Positions 47,478 through 57,497 of a stretch of 64,000 bases of DNA are shown here, piece after piece; position 1 is the stretch's first letter, and each line of letters starts with the position of its first letter. The notes beneath the pieces are model-generated. The model was given only the letters and a program-made list of their open reading frames with translations. It made no database searches and was not told the DNA's origin. Origin of the DNA: an uncultured Gammaproteobacteria bacterium (GTDB lineage: Bacteria > Pseudomonadota > Gammaproteobacteria > HK1); the NCBI GenBank assembly GCA_958295835.1, contig OY282378.1, positions 806,001-870,000 of the forward strand. Reading direction: 5' to 3'. The translations under genes were made by a program, and so were the position numbers.

Positions 47478-47693
47478 TCAGGCGACCTTGCGGCCGGTGA
47501 TGGCTTCGCGCAGACCTTCCAGGAGCCCTTCGAGCTTCGCCATGCGTTCGCGCAGCCCGCCGATTTCAGCGTGGACTCGATTCATCTCGCCACGAAGTCC
47601 GTTCATCTCGCCACGAAGCTGTCGATTGGACGTTGCGATCGCGATCAGGATCACGACCCCGGTGCCGATTACGGTCCAAGCTTCAGGAGTCAT
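47478..47693 (-). CDS. Small membrane-anchored coiled-coil protein
   Basis: 71 residues from MTPEAWTVIGTGVVILIAIA; GAGG six bases upstream supports this ATG over one two codons earlier. One N-terminal helix (about 4-22) anchors it to the membrane; the rest is a coiled coil with LRGEMNG and LRGEMNR in tandem, encoded by a 21-base direct repeat (TTCATCTCGCCACGAAG twice, about 47584-47620). Short proteins of this plan are widespread and uncharacterised. Confidence 0.65.
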   Translation of the reverse strand: MTPEAWTVIGTGVVILIAIATSNRQLRGEMNGLRGEMNRVHAEIGGLRERMAKLEGLLEGLREAITGRKVA

Positions 47694-47950
47694 CGTCATC
47701 CTCTTCCCGTCCGTTGCGTCCGCTCGATGATGCAACAACCCCGATGAGATTCCACGGGCCTCGGTCCCCTGTGCTTGTCGGCATCGGGCGACTCCAGTAT
47801 AGGCGACCGTCGCGATCGAGTGACACCACGCCGCCATCGAAATGGCGGGCAGGAGTCACTACGATGCGTGGGCGTTGCCCGTCCGCCGCACCACGAAGAC
47901 CGGCCGCGTCGAGCTTCGACCGTGGTGGCGAATCGTCCTCTCCCTGCGGC

Positions 47951-49477
47951 TCAGCGCACGGTGCCCGAATACGAGGCCTGGATGTCGCCGCTCTCGCGGA
48001 AGTAGAGCCGCGAAGCGTCGCGCATCGGCTGGAAATCCCAGGGGGTGCGGGTTCCGGCGCCGAGCGCGGCGCTCACGAGACGGCGCGCCGACTGGCTCTC
48101 GTGCACCGCGCGGTCGAGGGCCTCGACATCCCAGGTCTCGGCGACCACCGCTTCCAGCTCCGCGCGTACGTCTACCGCGACGGGATTCCCGGCAAGGTCT
48201 TCGAGCTCGTGCGGATCGGTGTCGAGGTCGAAGAGCATCGGCGGGTCACCGGGGCTCGCGATCAGCTTGTACGGACCCTTGCGGACCATCAACAAGGGGG
48301 CGCGCACCCCCTCGGCGGTGTACTCCGCGCATACGACATCCGGCCAGTCCGCCGCACCTCCCGGGGCGCCCGAAGCGAGGGATGCGAGCGATCGGCCGTC
48401 AATCGGGGCCGCCAGCTCCGGCAGGGCGCCGTCGCCCGCCGCTTCGAGCAGGGTCGGGAAGAGATCGAGATGGGAGACGTTCGCGCGTACACGCCGCGGC
48501 CCGAAGGCGAACGGCGCGTGCACGATCAGGGGCACCCGGACCGACCATTCGAAGAACGACATCTTGAAGAACAGGCCGCGCTCGCCGAGCGAATCGCCAT
48601 GGTCCGAGGTGAAGACGACCAGGGTGTCGTCCGCCGCGCCGATCTCGCCGAGGGTCTCCAGCAGCCTGCCGACCTTCGCGTCGATATAGCTCGTCAGCGC
48701 GTAGCAGGCGCGCCGCATGTGCAGGACGTCGGACTCGCCGACCGTCGCGCGGTGGCGCCCGGTGAGGAACCAGTGCCTCCGGCTGTGCGGGTCGCGCTCC
48801 TCGAGCGGGATATCCGCAACCCGCGGCGGGTCGATCTCGACGCCGTGGTACCGCTCCCACCAGCGCGGCGGCGGGAGATAGGGATCATGAGGCGAGATGA
48901 ACGAGACGGTGAGCGCAAACGGCCGGTCGTCCCCGCCGTCCGCGTGCTCGTGCAGCCACCGCACCGCCTCGAACTCGACCTCGTCGTCGTAGGCGACGTT
49001 GACGCTGCGCCGGTGCGGCCCGGCTTCGAGCACCCTGCGCATGTCGTGGTACCACTCGAGCCAGGTCTCGTCGTCGAGCCGCCAGTCCGGCGTCCACAGG
49101 AAGTCGGCCGGATAGACGTCGGTGGTGATCCGCTCCTCGTAGCCGTGGAGCTGGTCGGGGCCGACGAAGTGCATCTTGCCGGCAAGACAGGTCCGATAGC
49201 CTGCGAGACGCAGATAGTGATGGAAGGTGGGCACGGAAGCGGGAAGCTCGACCGCGTTGTCGAACGCCCCGATTCGCGAGGGCAGCCGCCCGCTCAGCAT
49301 CGAGAACCGTGCCGGCGCGCAGAGCGGAAAGTTGCAGTAGGCGTTCTCGAACACGACGCCGTGCTCGGCGAGGCGGTCGAGATGCGGGGTCCGCACCCGG
49401 GGATGGCCGTAAGCCGGTAGTACCTGCGGCGCGAGCTGATCGGCCATGACGAGCAGAAGGTTCGGGCGCTTCGCCAT
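47951..49477 (-). CDS. betC: Choline-sulfatase-like sulfatase
   Basis: 508 residues from MAKRPNLLLVMADQLAPQVL. The formylglycine sulfatase signature is NFPLCAPARFSMLSGRLPSR (C51 to be modified), the metal-binding N-terminal LLVMADQ and the FTSDHGDSLGERGLFFK motif supply the other ligands. CLAGKMHFVGPDQLHGYEER and TDVYPADFLWTPDW are typical of choline-sulfatases. It releases choline from choline-O-sulfate, an osmolyte of marine algae. No bet genes are beside it. The formylglycine needs a maturase not seen here. Confidence 0.9.
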   Translation of the reverse strand: MAKRPNLLLVMADQLAPQVLPAYGHPRVRTPHLDRLAEHGVVFENAYCNFPLCAPARFSMLSGRLPSRIGAFDNAVELPASVPTFHHYLRLAGYRTCLAGKMHFVGPDQLHGYEERITTDVYPADFLWTPDWRLDDETWLEWYHDMRRVLEAGPHRRSVNVAYDDEVEFEAVRWLHEHADGGDDRPFALTVSFISPHDPYLPPPRWWERYHGVEIDPPRVADIPLEERDPHSRRHWFLTGRHRATVGESDVLHMRRACYALTSYIDAKVGRLLETLGEIGAADDTLVVFTSDHGDSLGERGLFFKMSFFEWSVRVPLIVHAPFAFGPRRVRANVSHLDLFPTLLEAAGDGALPELAAPIDGRSLASLASGAPGGAADWPDVVCAEYTAEGVRAPLLMVRKGPYKLIASPGDPPMLFDLDTDPHELEDLAGNPVAVDVRAELEAVVAETWDVEALDRAVHESQSARRLVSAALGAGTRTPWDFQPMRDASRLYFRESGDIQASYSGTVR

Positions 49478-49509
49478 CACCCATCACCACACGCAGCCGC
49501 GCGCCACGA

Positions 49510-49602
49510 ACTGCGCTTGAAGGCGTCAAGGTCGATGAGCAACACGGGCGTGTCGACCTCGGCGAGCCGCATCCCGATTTCAGCCGGTGGATGGTTCATC
49601 AT
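49510..49602 (-). pseudogene. N-terminal fragment of a DSD1-type PLP enzyme
   Basis: A frame opening MMNHPPAEIGMRLAEVDTPV and continuing LLIDLDAFKRSS matches the first ~33 residues of D-threonine/3-hydroxyaspartate aldolase or D-serine dehydratase-like proteins (PLP-dependent, alanine racemase N-domain). The PLP lysine and the rest of the barrel are missing. The remnant lies directly upstream of the choline-sulfatase gene on the same strand. Confidence 0.6.
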
Positions 49603-49876
49603 CGGAAGTCGCCCGTACTTGCAGAACCCATCACGAACCATAGGCGTGCCGATGTCTTGATGCAATGCGGCTTTCCCTGCCTTCCAGGTGTCTGGTCGTA
49701 GCGATTCAACGGACATTTTCGGGCTTGGCGGGAATTGCCAGGTCCGGTGCGGCACCGGGAACGGAAAACCCGAACCTCCCGGCCGCAAGCCTCTACATAC
49801 CCGCCGGGGGCGACTATCATCCGGTGCCGATGCGCGGTGCGCGATCGCGAGGACAAACGATGCAAGCGAGGGAACG

Positions 49877-52156
49877 ATGAGCGAGAGAGTGGAAATCGGC
49901 GGCCTGGGTGTCGCCGAAGGGTTGCACGATCTGGTCAGGGACGAGATCGCCCCCGGAACCGGGGTCGAGGCCGAGGCGTTCTGGCGCTCACTCGCGGACA
50001 TCGTCCGGGACCTCGGACCGAAGAACCGTGCGCTGCTCGACCGGCGGAACCGACTCCAGGCGCGGATCGACGCATGGCATGAGGAGCGCGCGGCGCAACC
50101 CATCGATCCGGCCGAGTACCGCGCCTTCCTGGAATCCATCGGCTACCTGCTCCCGGACGGCAGCGAGTTTCAAATCGACACCGCGAACGTGGACGACGAG
50201 ATCGCACGGATCGCCGGCCCCCAGCTCGTCGTGCCGGTCGACAACGCCCGCTACGCACTCAATGCCGCCAACGCCCGCTGGGGCAGCCTCTACGATGCGC
50301 TGTACGGCACCGACGTCATCGCCCGCGAGGAGGGCGGCCCCGAACCCGGCCCACGGTCCGGCGGCATCGACCCGGCGCGCGCGAGGCGCGTGATCGCGTG
50401 GACGAACGATTTTCTCGACGAAGCGATCCCGCTTGCGGAGGGCTCCCACGCCGACGTCACCGCCTATGCGCTGTGCGAGTCCGGCGCTGGCGATGACGAT
50501 GGCGCCGATGACGAAGCCGGAGGGGGCGACACGACCGAAGGCGCCGGCGTCCGGCTCATGGCCGTCCTCGCCGACGGGCCGCAGACCGGGCTTGCGGACC
50601 CGGCGCAGTTCGCCGGATACCGGGAGCACTCCGGGCAACTCTCTTGCGTCCTGCTGAGAAACCACCGGCTGCACGTCGAGCTGCACATCGACCGTGCGCA
50701 CACCATCGGGAAGCTCGGCCGGGCCGGTGTCAGGGACGTCGTGCTCGAAGCGGCGGTGACCACCATCGAAGACTGCGAGGACGCGGTCTCCGCCGTGGAT
50801 GCCGAGGACAAGACGCGCGTCTACCGCAACTGGCTGGGGCTGATGAAGGGCACCCTCGAAGCCGCGTTCACCAAGGGCGGCCGGGAGGTCGTCCGGCGCC
50901 TCGCTCCCGACCGCACCTACCGCGCCCCCGGCGGCGGCACGGTCGTGCTTCCCGGACGCAGCCTCATGCTGGTGCGCAACGTCGGGATCCACATGTACAC
51001 CGACGCGGTCCTCGACGGGAACGGCGGCGAGATCCCCGAAGGCTTCCTCGACGCGATGGTCACGGTGCTGGCCGCCAGGCACGACCTCGATGGCCGCGGC
51101 CCGCTCGCGAACAGCCGCAAGGGCAGCGTCTACATCGTCAAGCCGAAGCTCCACGGCCCGGAGGAGGTCGCCGCCACCGTCGAACTGTTCGAGCGGGTCG
51201 AGGACGCGCTCGGCCTGGCCCGCGACACCATCAAGATCGGCATCATGGACGAGGAGCGGCGCACCACCGTGAACCTCGCCGAGTGCATCCGCGCCGCGAA
51301 GTCCCGCGTCATCTTCATCAACACCGGCTTCCTCGACCGCACCGGGGACGAGATCCACACTTCGATGGAGGCCGGCCCGGTCATCCCGAAGACGGAGATG
51401 AAGGCGGCGCGCTGGATCGCGGCCTACGAGGACTGGAACGTCGACGTCGGGCTCGCGGCCGGGCTCGCGGGCCGCGCCCAGATCGGCAAGGGCATGTGGG
51501 CCGCCCCCGATGCGATGGCCGACATGATGGCGCAGAAGATCGACCATCCGCGTGCTGGCGCGAACACCGCGTGGGTCCCCTCGCCCACCGCCGCCACCCT
51601 GCACGCGATCCACTACCACCGAGAGAACGTGGCGGAACGCCAGAGCGAGATCGCCCGGCGCGGGCGCACCCGACTCGGGCGGGCGGATCTCGACGACATC
51701 CTCTCGGTCCCGCTCCTCGCGGGCCGGAACCTCCCACCGGAGGAGATCCGGAGCGAGCTGGAGAACAACGCCCAGGGGATCCTCGGCTACGTCGTGCGAT
51801 GGGTCGGCCAGGGGGTGGGATGCTCGAAGGTGCCCGACATCGGCGACGTCGCCCTGATGGAGGATCGGGCGACCTTGCGCATTTCGAGCCAGCACATCGC
51901 CAACTGGCTTCGCCACGGGGTGATCGACGAAGCGCAGGTGCGCGCCACCTTCGAGCGGATGGCGGCGGTGGTGGATCGCCAGAACGCGGGCGATCCGGCC
52001 TATCGCCCGATGGCGCCCGACACCGGCGCGAGCATCGAGTTCCAGGCCGCGCTGGAGCTCGTATTCAAGGGAGCCGGGCAGCCGAACGGCTACACCGAGT
52101 GGATCCTGCACCGCCGCCGGCGCGAGGCGAAGGCGGCGCAGGCACGGTCGGAGTGA
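49877..52156 (+). CDS. glcB: Malate synthase G
   Basis: 759 residues from [20 protein letters not shown], with GAGGGAACG before the ATG. It condenses glyoxylate and acetyl-CoA to malate. Isoform G is shown by length and by the beta-clasp insert. The motifs [50 protein letters not shown] and [20 protein letters not shown] contain the catalytic Arg, Glu and Asp positions. An acidic low-complexity insert ([14 protein letters not shown]) near residue 205 is not usual. The 3' end is part of a tandem repeat. No other glyoxylate-cycle gene is near. Confidence 0.96.
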   Translation: MSERVEIGGLGVAEGLHDLVRDEIAPGTGVEAEAFWRSLADIVRDLGPKNRALLDRRNRLQARIDAWHEERAAQPIDPAEYRAFLESIGYLLPDGSEFQIDTANVDDEIARIAGPQLVVPVDNARYALNAANARWGSLYDALYGTDVIAREEGGPEPGPRSGGIDPARARRVIAWTNDFLDEAIPLAEGSHADVTAYALCESGAGDDDGADDEAGGGDTTEGAGVRLMAVLADGPQTGLADPAQFAGYREHSGQLSCVLLRNHRLHVELHIDRAHTIGKLGRAGVRDVVLEAAVTTIEDCEDAVSAVDAEDKTRVYRNWLGLMKGTLEAAFTKGGREVVRRLAPDRTYRAPGGGTVVLPGRSLMLVRNVGIHMYTDAVLDGNGGEIPEGFLDAMVTVLAARHDLDGRGPLANSRKGSVYIVKPKLHGPEEVAATVELFERVEDALGLARDTIKIGIMDEERRTTVNLAECIRAAKSRVIFINTGFLDRTGDEIHTSMEAGPVIPKTEMKAARWIAAYEDWNVDVGLAAGLAGRAQIGKGMWAAPDAMADMMAQKIDHPRAGANTAWVPSPTAATLHAIHYHRENVAERQSEIARRGRTRLGRADLDDILSVPLLAGRNLPPEEIRSELENNAQGILGYVVRWVGQGVGCSKVPDIGDVALMEDRATLRISSQHIANWLRHGVIDEAQVRATFERMAAVVDRQNAGDPAYRPMAPDTGASIEFQAALELVFKGAGQPNGYTEWILHRRRREAKAAQARSE

Positions 52157-52291
52157 GGTGGAACACCCCGCCCGCCGTCGAGGCGAAGGCGGCGCGGGCG
52201 CGGCCGGCGTGAGGTGAAACGCCCCACCCGCCGTGGAGGCAAGGGCGGCACGGGCGCGACCGGCGTGAGGTGAAACACCCCGCCCGCCGTT
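52124..52291 (+). repeat. 56-bp tandem repeat, three copies, starting in the glcB 3' end
   Basis: Units at 52124-52179, 52180-52235 and 52236-52291. Each begins GAGGCRARGGCGGCRC, passes GGTCGG/GGCCGGC and GTGAGGTGRAAC, and ends CACCCGCCGT. The first unit contains the glcB stop codon; the second and third lie behind it, more similar to each other than to the first. No hairpin or known element was recognised. Confidence 0.75.
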
Positions 52292-52343
52292 GTTGCCGAG
52301 GGCAGTGCCCCGTAGCGCGGTATGCACGCCGGCGGATCGAGCG

Positions 52344-52934
52344 TCAGACGGAGCGTTCGGCAAGCCGTTGCCGGATCTGCGCCAGCGTATCCCCTCCCCA
52401 GAAGAGCTCGCCGTCGAGGATGAAGCTCGGGACCCCGAAGACCCCCTGCGCCTCGGCGCGGCGATCGATCGCTTCCAGCTCCGCGGCGCCGTTGCGAAGG
52501 CGCCGGGACCAGGCGTCGACGTCGCCGCCCGTCTCGGCGAGCGCCGCGCGGACGTGGGCCGGATCGTCCGGGTCGAGCTCGCGGCGGAAGACCCGCTCGA
52601 ACGCGAGGTCGTGGAAGGCGCGGAAGACACCGTCGTCCCTGGCCTGCAACAGGCCGACGTGGGCGGGCGTGGGGTCGAAGATCCGCTTCGTGCCCCGGAT
52701 CGTGAGGCCCTGGGCGGCGCCGAGCCGGCGCACGTTCATGTACGTGTACCTGATCTTCCGGAGCTGGCGTTCGTCGCGGCCCTCGGCGGGTCCGAACGCT
52801 TCTTGCAGCGGCGTCGTATAGGGCCACCAGTCCACGGCCACCCCGAAGTCCTCCTCCCACCGGTAGACCTCGGCCTTCGCGACAAAGGTGTAGGGACTGC
52901 GAAGATCGGTATATGCGGTGATCGTGATCGTCAT
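52344..52934 (-). CDS. DsbA-family protein lacking the CxxC active site
   Basis: 196 residues from MTITITAYTDLRSPYTFVA, preceded by GAGGAGG. The thioredoxin-fold strand TAYTDLRSPYTF aligns with the usual place of the CxxC, which here is SPY, as in 2-hydroxychromene-2-carboxylate isomerase and FrnE-type relatives. EAQGVFGVPSFILDGELFWG is the conserved C-terminal cis-Pro loop. It may be glutathione-dependent isomerase. No signal peptide is evident. Its 3' end lies close to the tandem repeat after glcB. Confidence 0.8.
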   Translation of the reverse strand: MTITITAYTDLRSPYTFVAKAEVYRWEEDFGVAVDWWPYTTPLQEAFGPAEGRDERQLRKIRYTYMNVRRLGAAQGLTIRGTKRIFDPTPAHVGLLQARDDGVFRAFHDLAFERVFRRELDPDDPAHVRAALAETGGDVDAWSRRLRNGAAELEAIDRRAEAQGVFGVPSFILDGELFWGGDTLAQIRQRLAERSV

Positions 52935-53157
52935 CCGGACCTCCTCGAAGATGCGATCATGATGCACTATTTTCCGGTCGAATCCGGCATCCATGCACAC
53001 CGGATGACCGCCCACATCGACCCGACCCATCTTTCTGTTCGGACCACGCGGGACCGGCAAGTCCACCTGGATCCGGGAACGCTTCCCCGGCGCCGCCACC
53101 TGAGGGGGTCCCACTATTCGGGGCAGCTCGGTTCCCGGTCTCCGGCACCCGTGGCTT

Positions 53158-54588
53158 TCAGCGCTTGCGCGGGCGCTGCCAGTGCTTGAAAGTTTTCTGC
53201 GGCGCCCGGGTCAGGGTGAGGGCATCGGGCGGCGCATCCTTCCCGATGGTCGAGCCCGCTCCGATGGTGGCGCCCGTATGCACAGTGACCGGCGCGACCA
53301 GCATCACTCCCGATCCGATGAAGACATCGTCCCCGATCACCGTCGTGTGCTTGCTCGCCCCGTCGTAATTGCAGGTGACGACGCCCGCGCCCACGTTGAC
53401 GTCGCGGCCGACCCGGCTGTCCCCGATGTAGGTGAGATGGTTCGCCTTCGAGCTTTCGCCGAGGGCCGCGTTCTTGACCTCGACGAAGTTCCCGACGTGC
53501 ACGCCGCGCGCGAGCCGCGCATCGGGACGCAGCCGCGCGAACGGGCCGACCAGGCACCCGACCCCGACGTGCGCTCCTTCAATGACGCAGTGGGCGCGGA
53601 TCTCGGTATCCGGCTCGATCACCGTATCCCTGATCACGCAGCCCGGACCGATGCTCACCCGATCGCCGAGCACGACGTCGCCTTCGAGCACGACGTTCAC
53701 GTCGATGAAGATGTCCCGCCCGGTGCGCACACGGCCCCGGACGTCGATCCTGGCGGGGTCGGCAAGGCTCGCCCCTTCGCGCATGAGGGTTTCGGCGAGG
53801 CGCCGCTGATGGAACCGTTCGAGCGTCGCGAGCTGCACCCGGTCGTTGACCCCGAGCACCTCCTCGATCGCTTCCGGCGGCACGGTGCGAACCGGCATCC
53901 CCTCCTCGACCGCGTGGGCGACGACGCCGGTAAGGTAGTACTCGCCCTGCGCGTTGTCGCGGCTCAATCTCCGGAGCCAGCCCCGCAGCTTCCCGGCGCG
54001 AGCGGCGAGGATCCCGGTGTTGATCTCCGCGATGGCGCGCTGCTCGTCGCTCGCGTCTCCTTCTTCGACGATGCCGAGAACGTGCCCGTCCGGATCGCGG
54101 ACGATCCGGCCGTATCCGCCCGGGTCGTCCACCGCCGCGGTAATGAGCGCGATGCCGCTGCCGCCGCCGGCCAGGGTCGCGGTCTCGTGCAGCGTGGCGG
54201 TATTGACCAGCGGCACGTCACCGTAGAGCACCAGCACCGTCGCATCGTCGGGGATGCCGGGCATCGCCTGCGCGACGGCGTGACCGGTGCCGAGCCGCTC
54301 GCGCTGCTCCACCCATTCGACGTCGGCCGCGGTCATGGCTTCGCGCACGGCCCCGCCACCGTGCCCGTACACGACGTGCACGCGCGCCGCGCCCAGCCCG
54401 CCGGCCGCATCGATGACGTGGGACAGGAGCGGGCGCCCGGCGAGAAGATGCAGGACCTTCGGCAGGTCCGAGCGCATGCGCTTCCCCTGCCCTGCCGCGA
54501 GAATGACCACGTGCAGCGGCGTCACACCGGAGGGCGAACCGCTCCGGGGATGCCTGAGAGTGGCTCGTTCGAGTGTCGATGGATTCAT
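53158..54588 (-). CDS. glmU: Bifunctional N-acetylglucosamine-1-phosphate uridyltransferase / glucosamine-1-phosphate acetyltransferase
   Basis: 476 residues from MNPSTLERATLRHPRSGSP, chosen by GGAGGAAGGAG upstream. Makes UDP-GlcNAc for peptidoglycan and lipopolysaccharide. The uridyltransferase domain has ILAAGQGKRMRSDLPKVLH and VLVLYGDVPLVN. The left-handed beta-helix acetyltransferase domain (about 255-460) has hexapeptide repeats and NAALGESSKANHLTYIGDS and CNYDGASKHTTVIGDD. The N-terminal extension of about 25 residues is longer than in E. coli. Confidence 0.96.
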   Translation of the reverse strand: MNPSTLERATLRHPRSGSPSGVTPLHVVILAAGQGKRMRSDLPKVLHLLAGRPLLSHVIDAAGGLGAARVHVVYGHGGGAVREAMTAADVEWVEQRERLGTGHAVAQAMPGIPDDATVLVLYGDVPLVNTATLHETATLAGGGSGIALITAAVDDPGGYGRIVRDPDGHVLGIVEEGDASDEQRAIAEINTGILAARAGKLRGWLRRLSRDNAQGEYYLTGVVAHAVEEGMPVRTVPPEAIEEVLGVNDRVQLATLERFHQRRLAETLMREGASLADPARIDVRGRVRTGRDIFIDVNVVLEGDVVLGDRVSIGPGCVIRDTVIEPDTEIRAHCVIEGAHVGVGCLVGPFARLRPDARLARGVHVGNFVEVKNAALGESSKANHLTYIGDSRVGRDVNVGAGVVTCNYDGASKHTTVIGDDVFIGSGVMLVAPVTVHTGATIGAGSTIGKDAPPDALTLTRAPQKTFKHWQRPRKR

Positions 54589-55052
54589 CTGCTCCTTCCT
54601 CCCGATCACACGACGATTGTAGTCTCCGGGAGATCCGGGATGGTTCATGCGGCTGCTCCTCTTTCGAACGAGGTGTCAGATGATCGTAAGCGCCCCGGGA
54701 ACGGCGCTGCGCCGACCGACAGCCCATGCTCCTGTGCACAGGCTTTCAGCGTCTGTCGTTGTTCACGACAGGCGCACAGATGGTCGAGCCGGAATGGGTC
54801 GCGCCCTTGAGCGGGCTCTCGCCTGAGCCATCACTGTCACCCTCCCACAGGACATTGGAGGGGATACCGTGGCACGAGCGACACAGCTATGGAATTACGT
54901 ACTTCTCCGAGCGCTTACGTTCCATCGACAATCCCACGGAATTCGTGACCACCTCGGTAATCCGGACGGCGGATTGCGCTCGCTCGAGTGGGGCGCGTGC
55001 CGATGTAGACCTCGTGTCCCGGCGACCGTTGCATCCCATTCGTAGCTTGTGC
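54589..55052. other. Intergenic region between glmU and the pentapeptide-repeat gene
   Basis: About 460 bases with several ORFs that look like shadows (Ser/Arg-rich, no family features). Nothing recognisable was found on either strand. The glmU promoter should lie near 54600-54700. Confidence 0.35.
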
Positions 55053-57497
55053 TCACCGGCAGATGCTGCGGGTTGACGGCATCGCGTCGGAATCCGGACT
55101 TGCACTGGCGCAATACGGAGAATCCCGCACGACCGATTGATCGGATTGACGCGCCGGCGAACAGGAATTTGCCGAATCCGGCGACGACGACGTTGACGCG
55201 TTCGTGCAGTCGGCGACACGAGGTGAGAGAGTGCATATGGGATTCTCGGCGCATATTCGAAATTCGTACAGTTTATTTCGTTCAGCAAGGAACCTCATCC
55301 AATCTTCTTTCTCTATAGCAGCAAGACCAAGGCATTCTTCATCTTTCTTTCGTTCAATCAAGGCTTCACGTACGGATTTCTCCAAACCAGGCAGCCTTTG
55401 TTTTAATCGGGACTTCGCATTGTACAAGGGCGCCTCAGAGCGCCACCGGTCCACGCTGCTGGCGGCAGTGTGCGGACTCTCACAGGCGAATTCGGCTGTC
55501 CAGGCAGCCCACGCGCACCAATAATCGCAAGAATCCACACCGGCGGCCGATGAACGCCATTCTGTAACTGCGGAATCATGGTAAACCATCTCTTTCTCCT
55601 CGGGCTCGCGACCATCGAATACCTTATGCGTGATATCTATCTGCAAGTATTCTTGCAAGTGCTTCCCAAGGGACACGCCTTCCCTCCATGCAAGTCTGAT
55701 GCTCTGATCCTTATTCTCATTCTCGAGCTTTTCAAGATAAGCCATAGCGCGTTCATATTGCGAACCACCATTCGGGAAGTCGTCCACAGGAGGGAATTCG
55801 AAGGAGACATCCGGCATCCAGACCAGACACCAGGATTCGGGTTTGCCAAAACTACCCTGCAACTGCGCGTTCGCAAGATCCGCGCCTTGCAACTGCGTAC
55901 CCGCAAGATCTGCGCCCTGCAACTCCGCGTCCTCGAGGTCCGCACCTCGCAAGTCCGCGCCCTGGAGATTTGCCCCCTGCAACTGGGTTCTGTCGAGCTT
56001 CGTCCCCTGTAACTGAGCACCTGAAAGCCTCGCACCTCGCAATGACGTTCCTGTCAGCGTTGCGCCCTGCAAATCCGCGGAGGCGAGATCCGCTCCCTGC
56101 AACTTCGCTCTCGAAAGCAACGCTTCCCCCATCTTCGCGTGAATGAGGTTCGCTCCCTGTAACTGCGTGGTTTCAATTCTCGCACTCCGCAGGTTCGCAC
56201 GGTAGAGGTTCACACCCTGCATCTCAGCGCCCGAAAGCGTTGCGCCCTGCAGATCCGCATACTTGACGTTCGTACCCGGCAGCTTTGCGCCAGCGAGATC
56301 TGCATTTTGCATCCTGACACCTTCCAGGTCCGCGCCTCTCAGTTCTGCTTTTACGAATGACGCTCCCTGCAAATTGGCGCCTTCCAGGGCCGCACCCCGT
56401 AAATCCGCTTCGATGAGGCTTGCTCCGTGCAACCAAGTACCCCTCATTTTGGCGAAACGCAGATTTCGCGAATTCAGATCGAGTACATCTGTGTGAAACC
56501 GATCAATCCCATCCTCGTCCTCGGTTGTTCCGACTCTCTGTTGTCGAGTTCGAGCCTGCAGCTCCCGGTTTGGCATCCTGGCTAGTTCCTTGGTGCTGAC
56601 GTCAAGGTAACGGCATAGGCGATCCGACATTTCACACAGCACGGAGTCGACAACATTTTCACCCTCGAATACTACATCCGGGATACCCTCCTCCACTATC
56701 CGCAGAAACTGCGACCAACCAATGGTTCCATTTTGTTCACGCCAGATCCGTTTACGATCATCTTCTACTGTTTCCTGGTTGAATACCGGTGGATAGGCGG
56801 CAAGTAGAATGACCAGCAACATGGCAACCGAGAGCGCCATGAAGCCCAACCTCAAAACCAATGCTTTTACACTCAAGGCTCCCATCATGTTCCGCGTGGC
56901 CGTACGCCACCCTGGCCACCTTTGTTCATAAAACCTGAACCATAAGATGGCCGCCAAATCAGCTACGAAGAGACAGTGATGAATCCGGGTAATCCCGTCG
57001 GACTGATAACGAACAAAAGAGAGATCGATAGCAAACAGCAGCGCCCACGGGATTAATACAACGGTCAAATCCGATAACCTTCTCGGCAAGCAGGATGAAT
57101 CCCTCCGGAGTGACTGAACAAGAATGGAAGCGGAAAGTCGTCCAAATAATTCCTGCCTGGTTTCTTCTTCGGCTCCAGGACACAATTCGGCCAGCACATT
57201 TTCGAACCTTGCCATCCTCCGTCTGAGCTCCTGCCACAGGAACAACAACGAAACGTGCAGAAAAAACAGGAGCATCGGTCCAAGAATATAGATCGCATCC
57301 AGTGAAAGACCGATGTTCAACTGTCCCAGCAACAGTTGTCCATTGAGGAACAGACTCTCGGCGGTAGAGGAAACCAGGACCCACAACATATAGAACGCCG
57401 TCACCAGGACCGCGTACACCATGGCTTGGGCCTTCAGGGCCGCGCCATTGACTGACTTGACCAGTTCGTTCAGCCGTTGCCGTTGTTCCTCATCCAT
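55053..57497 (-). CDS. Membrane-anchored pentapeptide-repeat protein
   Basis: 814 residues. Five membrane helices (about 26-45, 66-88, 143-162, 175-190, 213-235) are followed by a soluble part. Residues about 340-550 form a right-handed quadrilateral beta helix of some 42 pentapeptides of A(D/N)LXX type (for example LQGADLASADLQGATLTGTS). After 550 comes a domain rich in charged residues, and the final ~65 residues are Ser/Cys/Asp-rich and look like out-of-frame coding, so a frameshift near 55260 may have altered the end. Ligands of such proteins are mostly unknown; some bind gyrase. GC is lower than in the housekeeping genes. Confidence 0.85.
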   Translation of the reverse strand: MDEEQRQRLNELVKSVNGAALKAQAMVYAVLVTAFYMLWVLVSSTAESLFLNGQLLLGQLNIGLSLDAIYILGPMLLFFLHVSLLFLWQELRRRMARFENVLAELCPGAEEETRQELFGRLSASILVQSLRRDSSCLPRRLSDLTVVLIPWALLFAIDLSFVRYQSDGITRIHHCLFVADLAAILWFRFYEQRWPGWRTATRNMMGALSVKALVLRLGFMALSVAMLLVILLAAYPPVFNQETVEDDRKRIWREQNGTIGWSQFLRIVEEGIPDVVFEGENVVDSVLCEMSDRLCRYLDVSTKELARMPNRELQARTRQQRVGTTEDEDGIDRFHTDVLDLNSRNLRFAKMRGTWLHGASLIEADLRGAALEGANLQGASFVKAELRGADLEGVRMQNADLAGAKLPGTNVKYADLQGATLSGAEMQGVNLYRANLRSARIETTQLQGANLIHAKMGEALLSRAKLQGADLASADLQGATLTGTSLRGARLSGAQLQGTKLDRTQLQGANLQGADLRGADLEDAELQGADLAGTQLQGADLANAQLQGSFGKPESWCLVWMPDVSFEFPPVDDFPNGGSQYERAMAYLEKLENENKDQSIRLAWREGVSLGKHLQEYLQIDITHKVFDGREPEEKEMVYHDSAVTEWRSSAAGVDSCDYWCAWAAWTAEFACESPHTAASSVDRWRSEAPLYNAKSRLKQRLPGLEKSVREALIERKKDEECLGLAAIEKEDWMRFLAERNKLYEFRICAENPICTLSPRVADCTNASTSSSPDSANSCSPARQSDQSVVRDSPYCASASPDSDAMPSTRSICR

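Noticed and set aside
54887..55288. Antisense and same-strand ORFs at the end of the pentapeptide gene, considered as separate genes
   Set aside because: They lack ribosome sites and known features; composition matches out-of-frame sequence.
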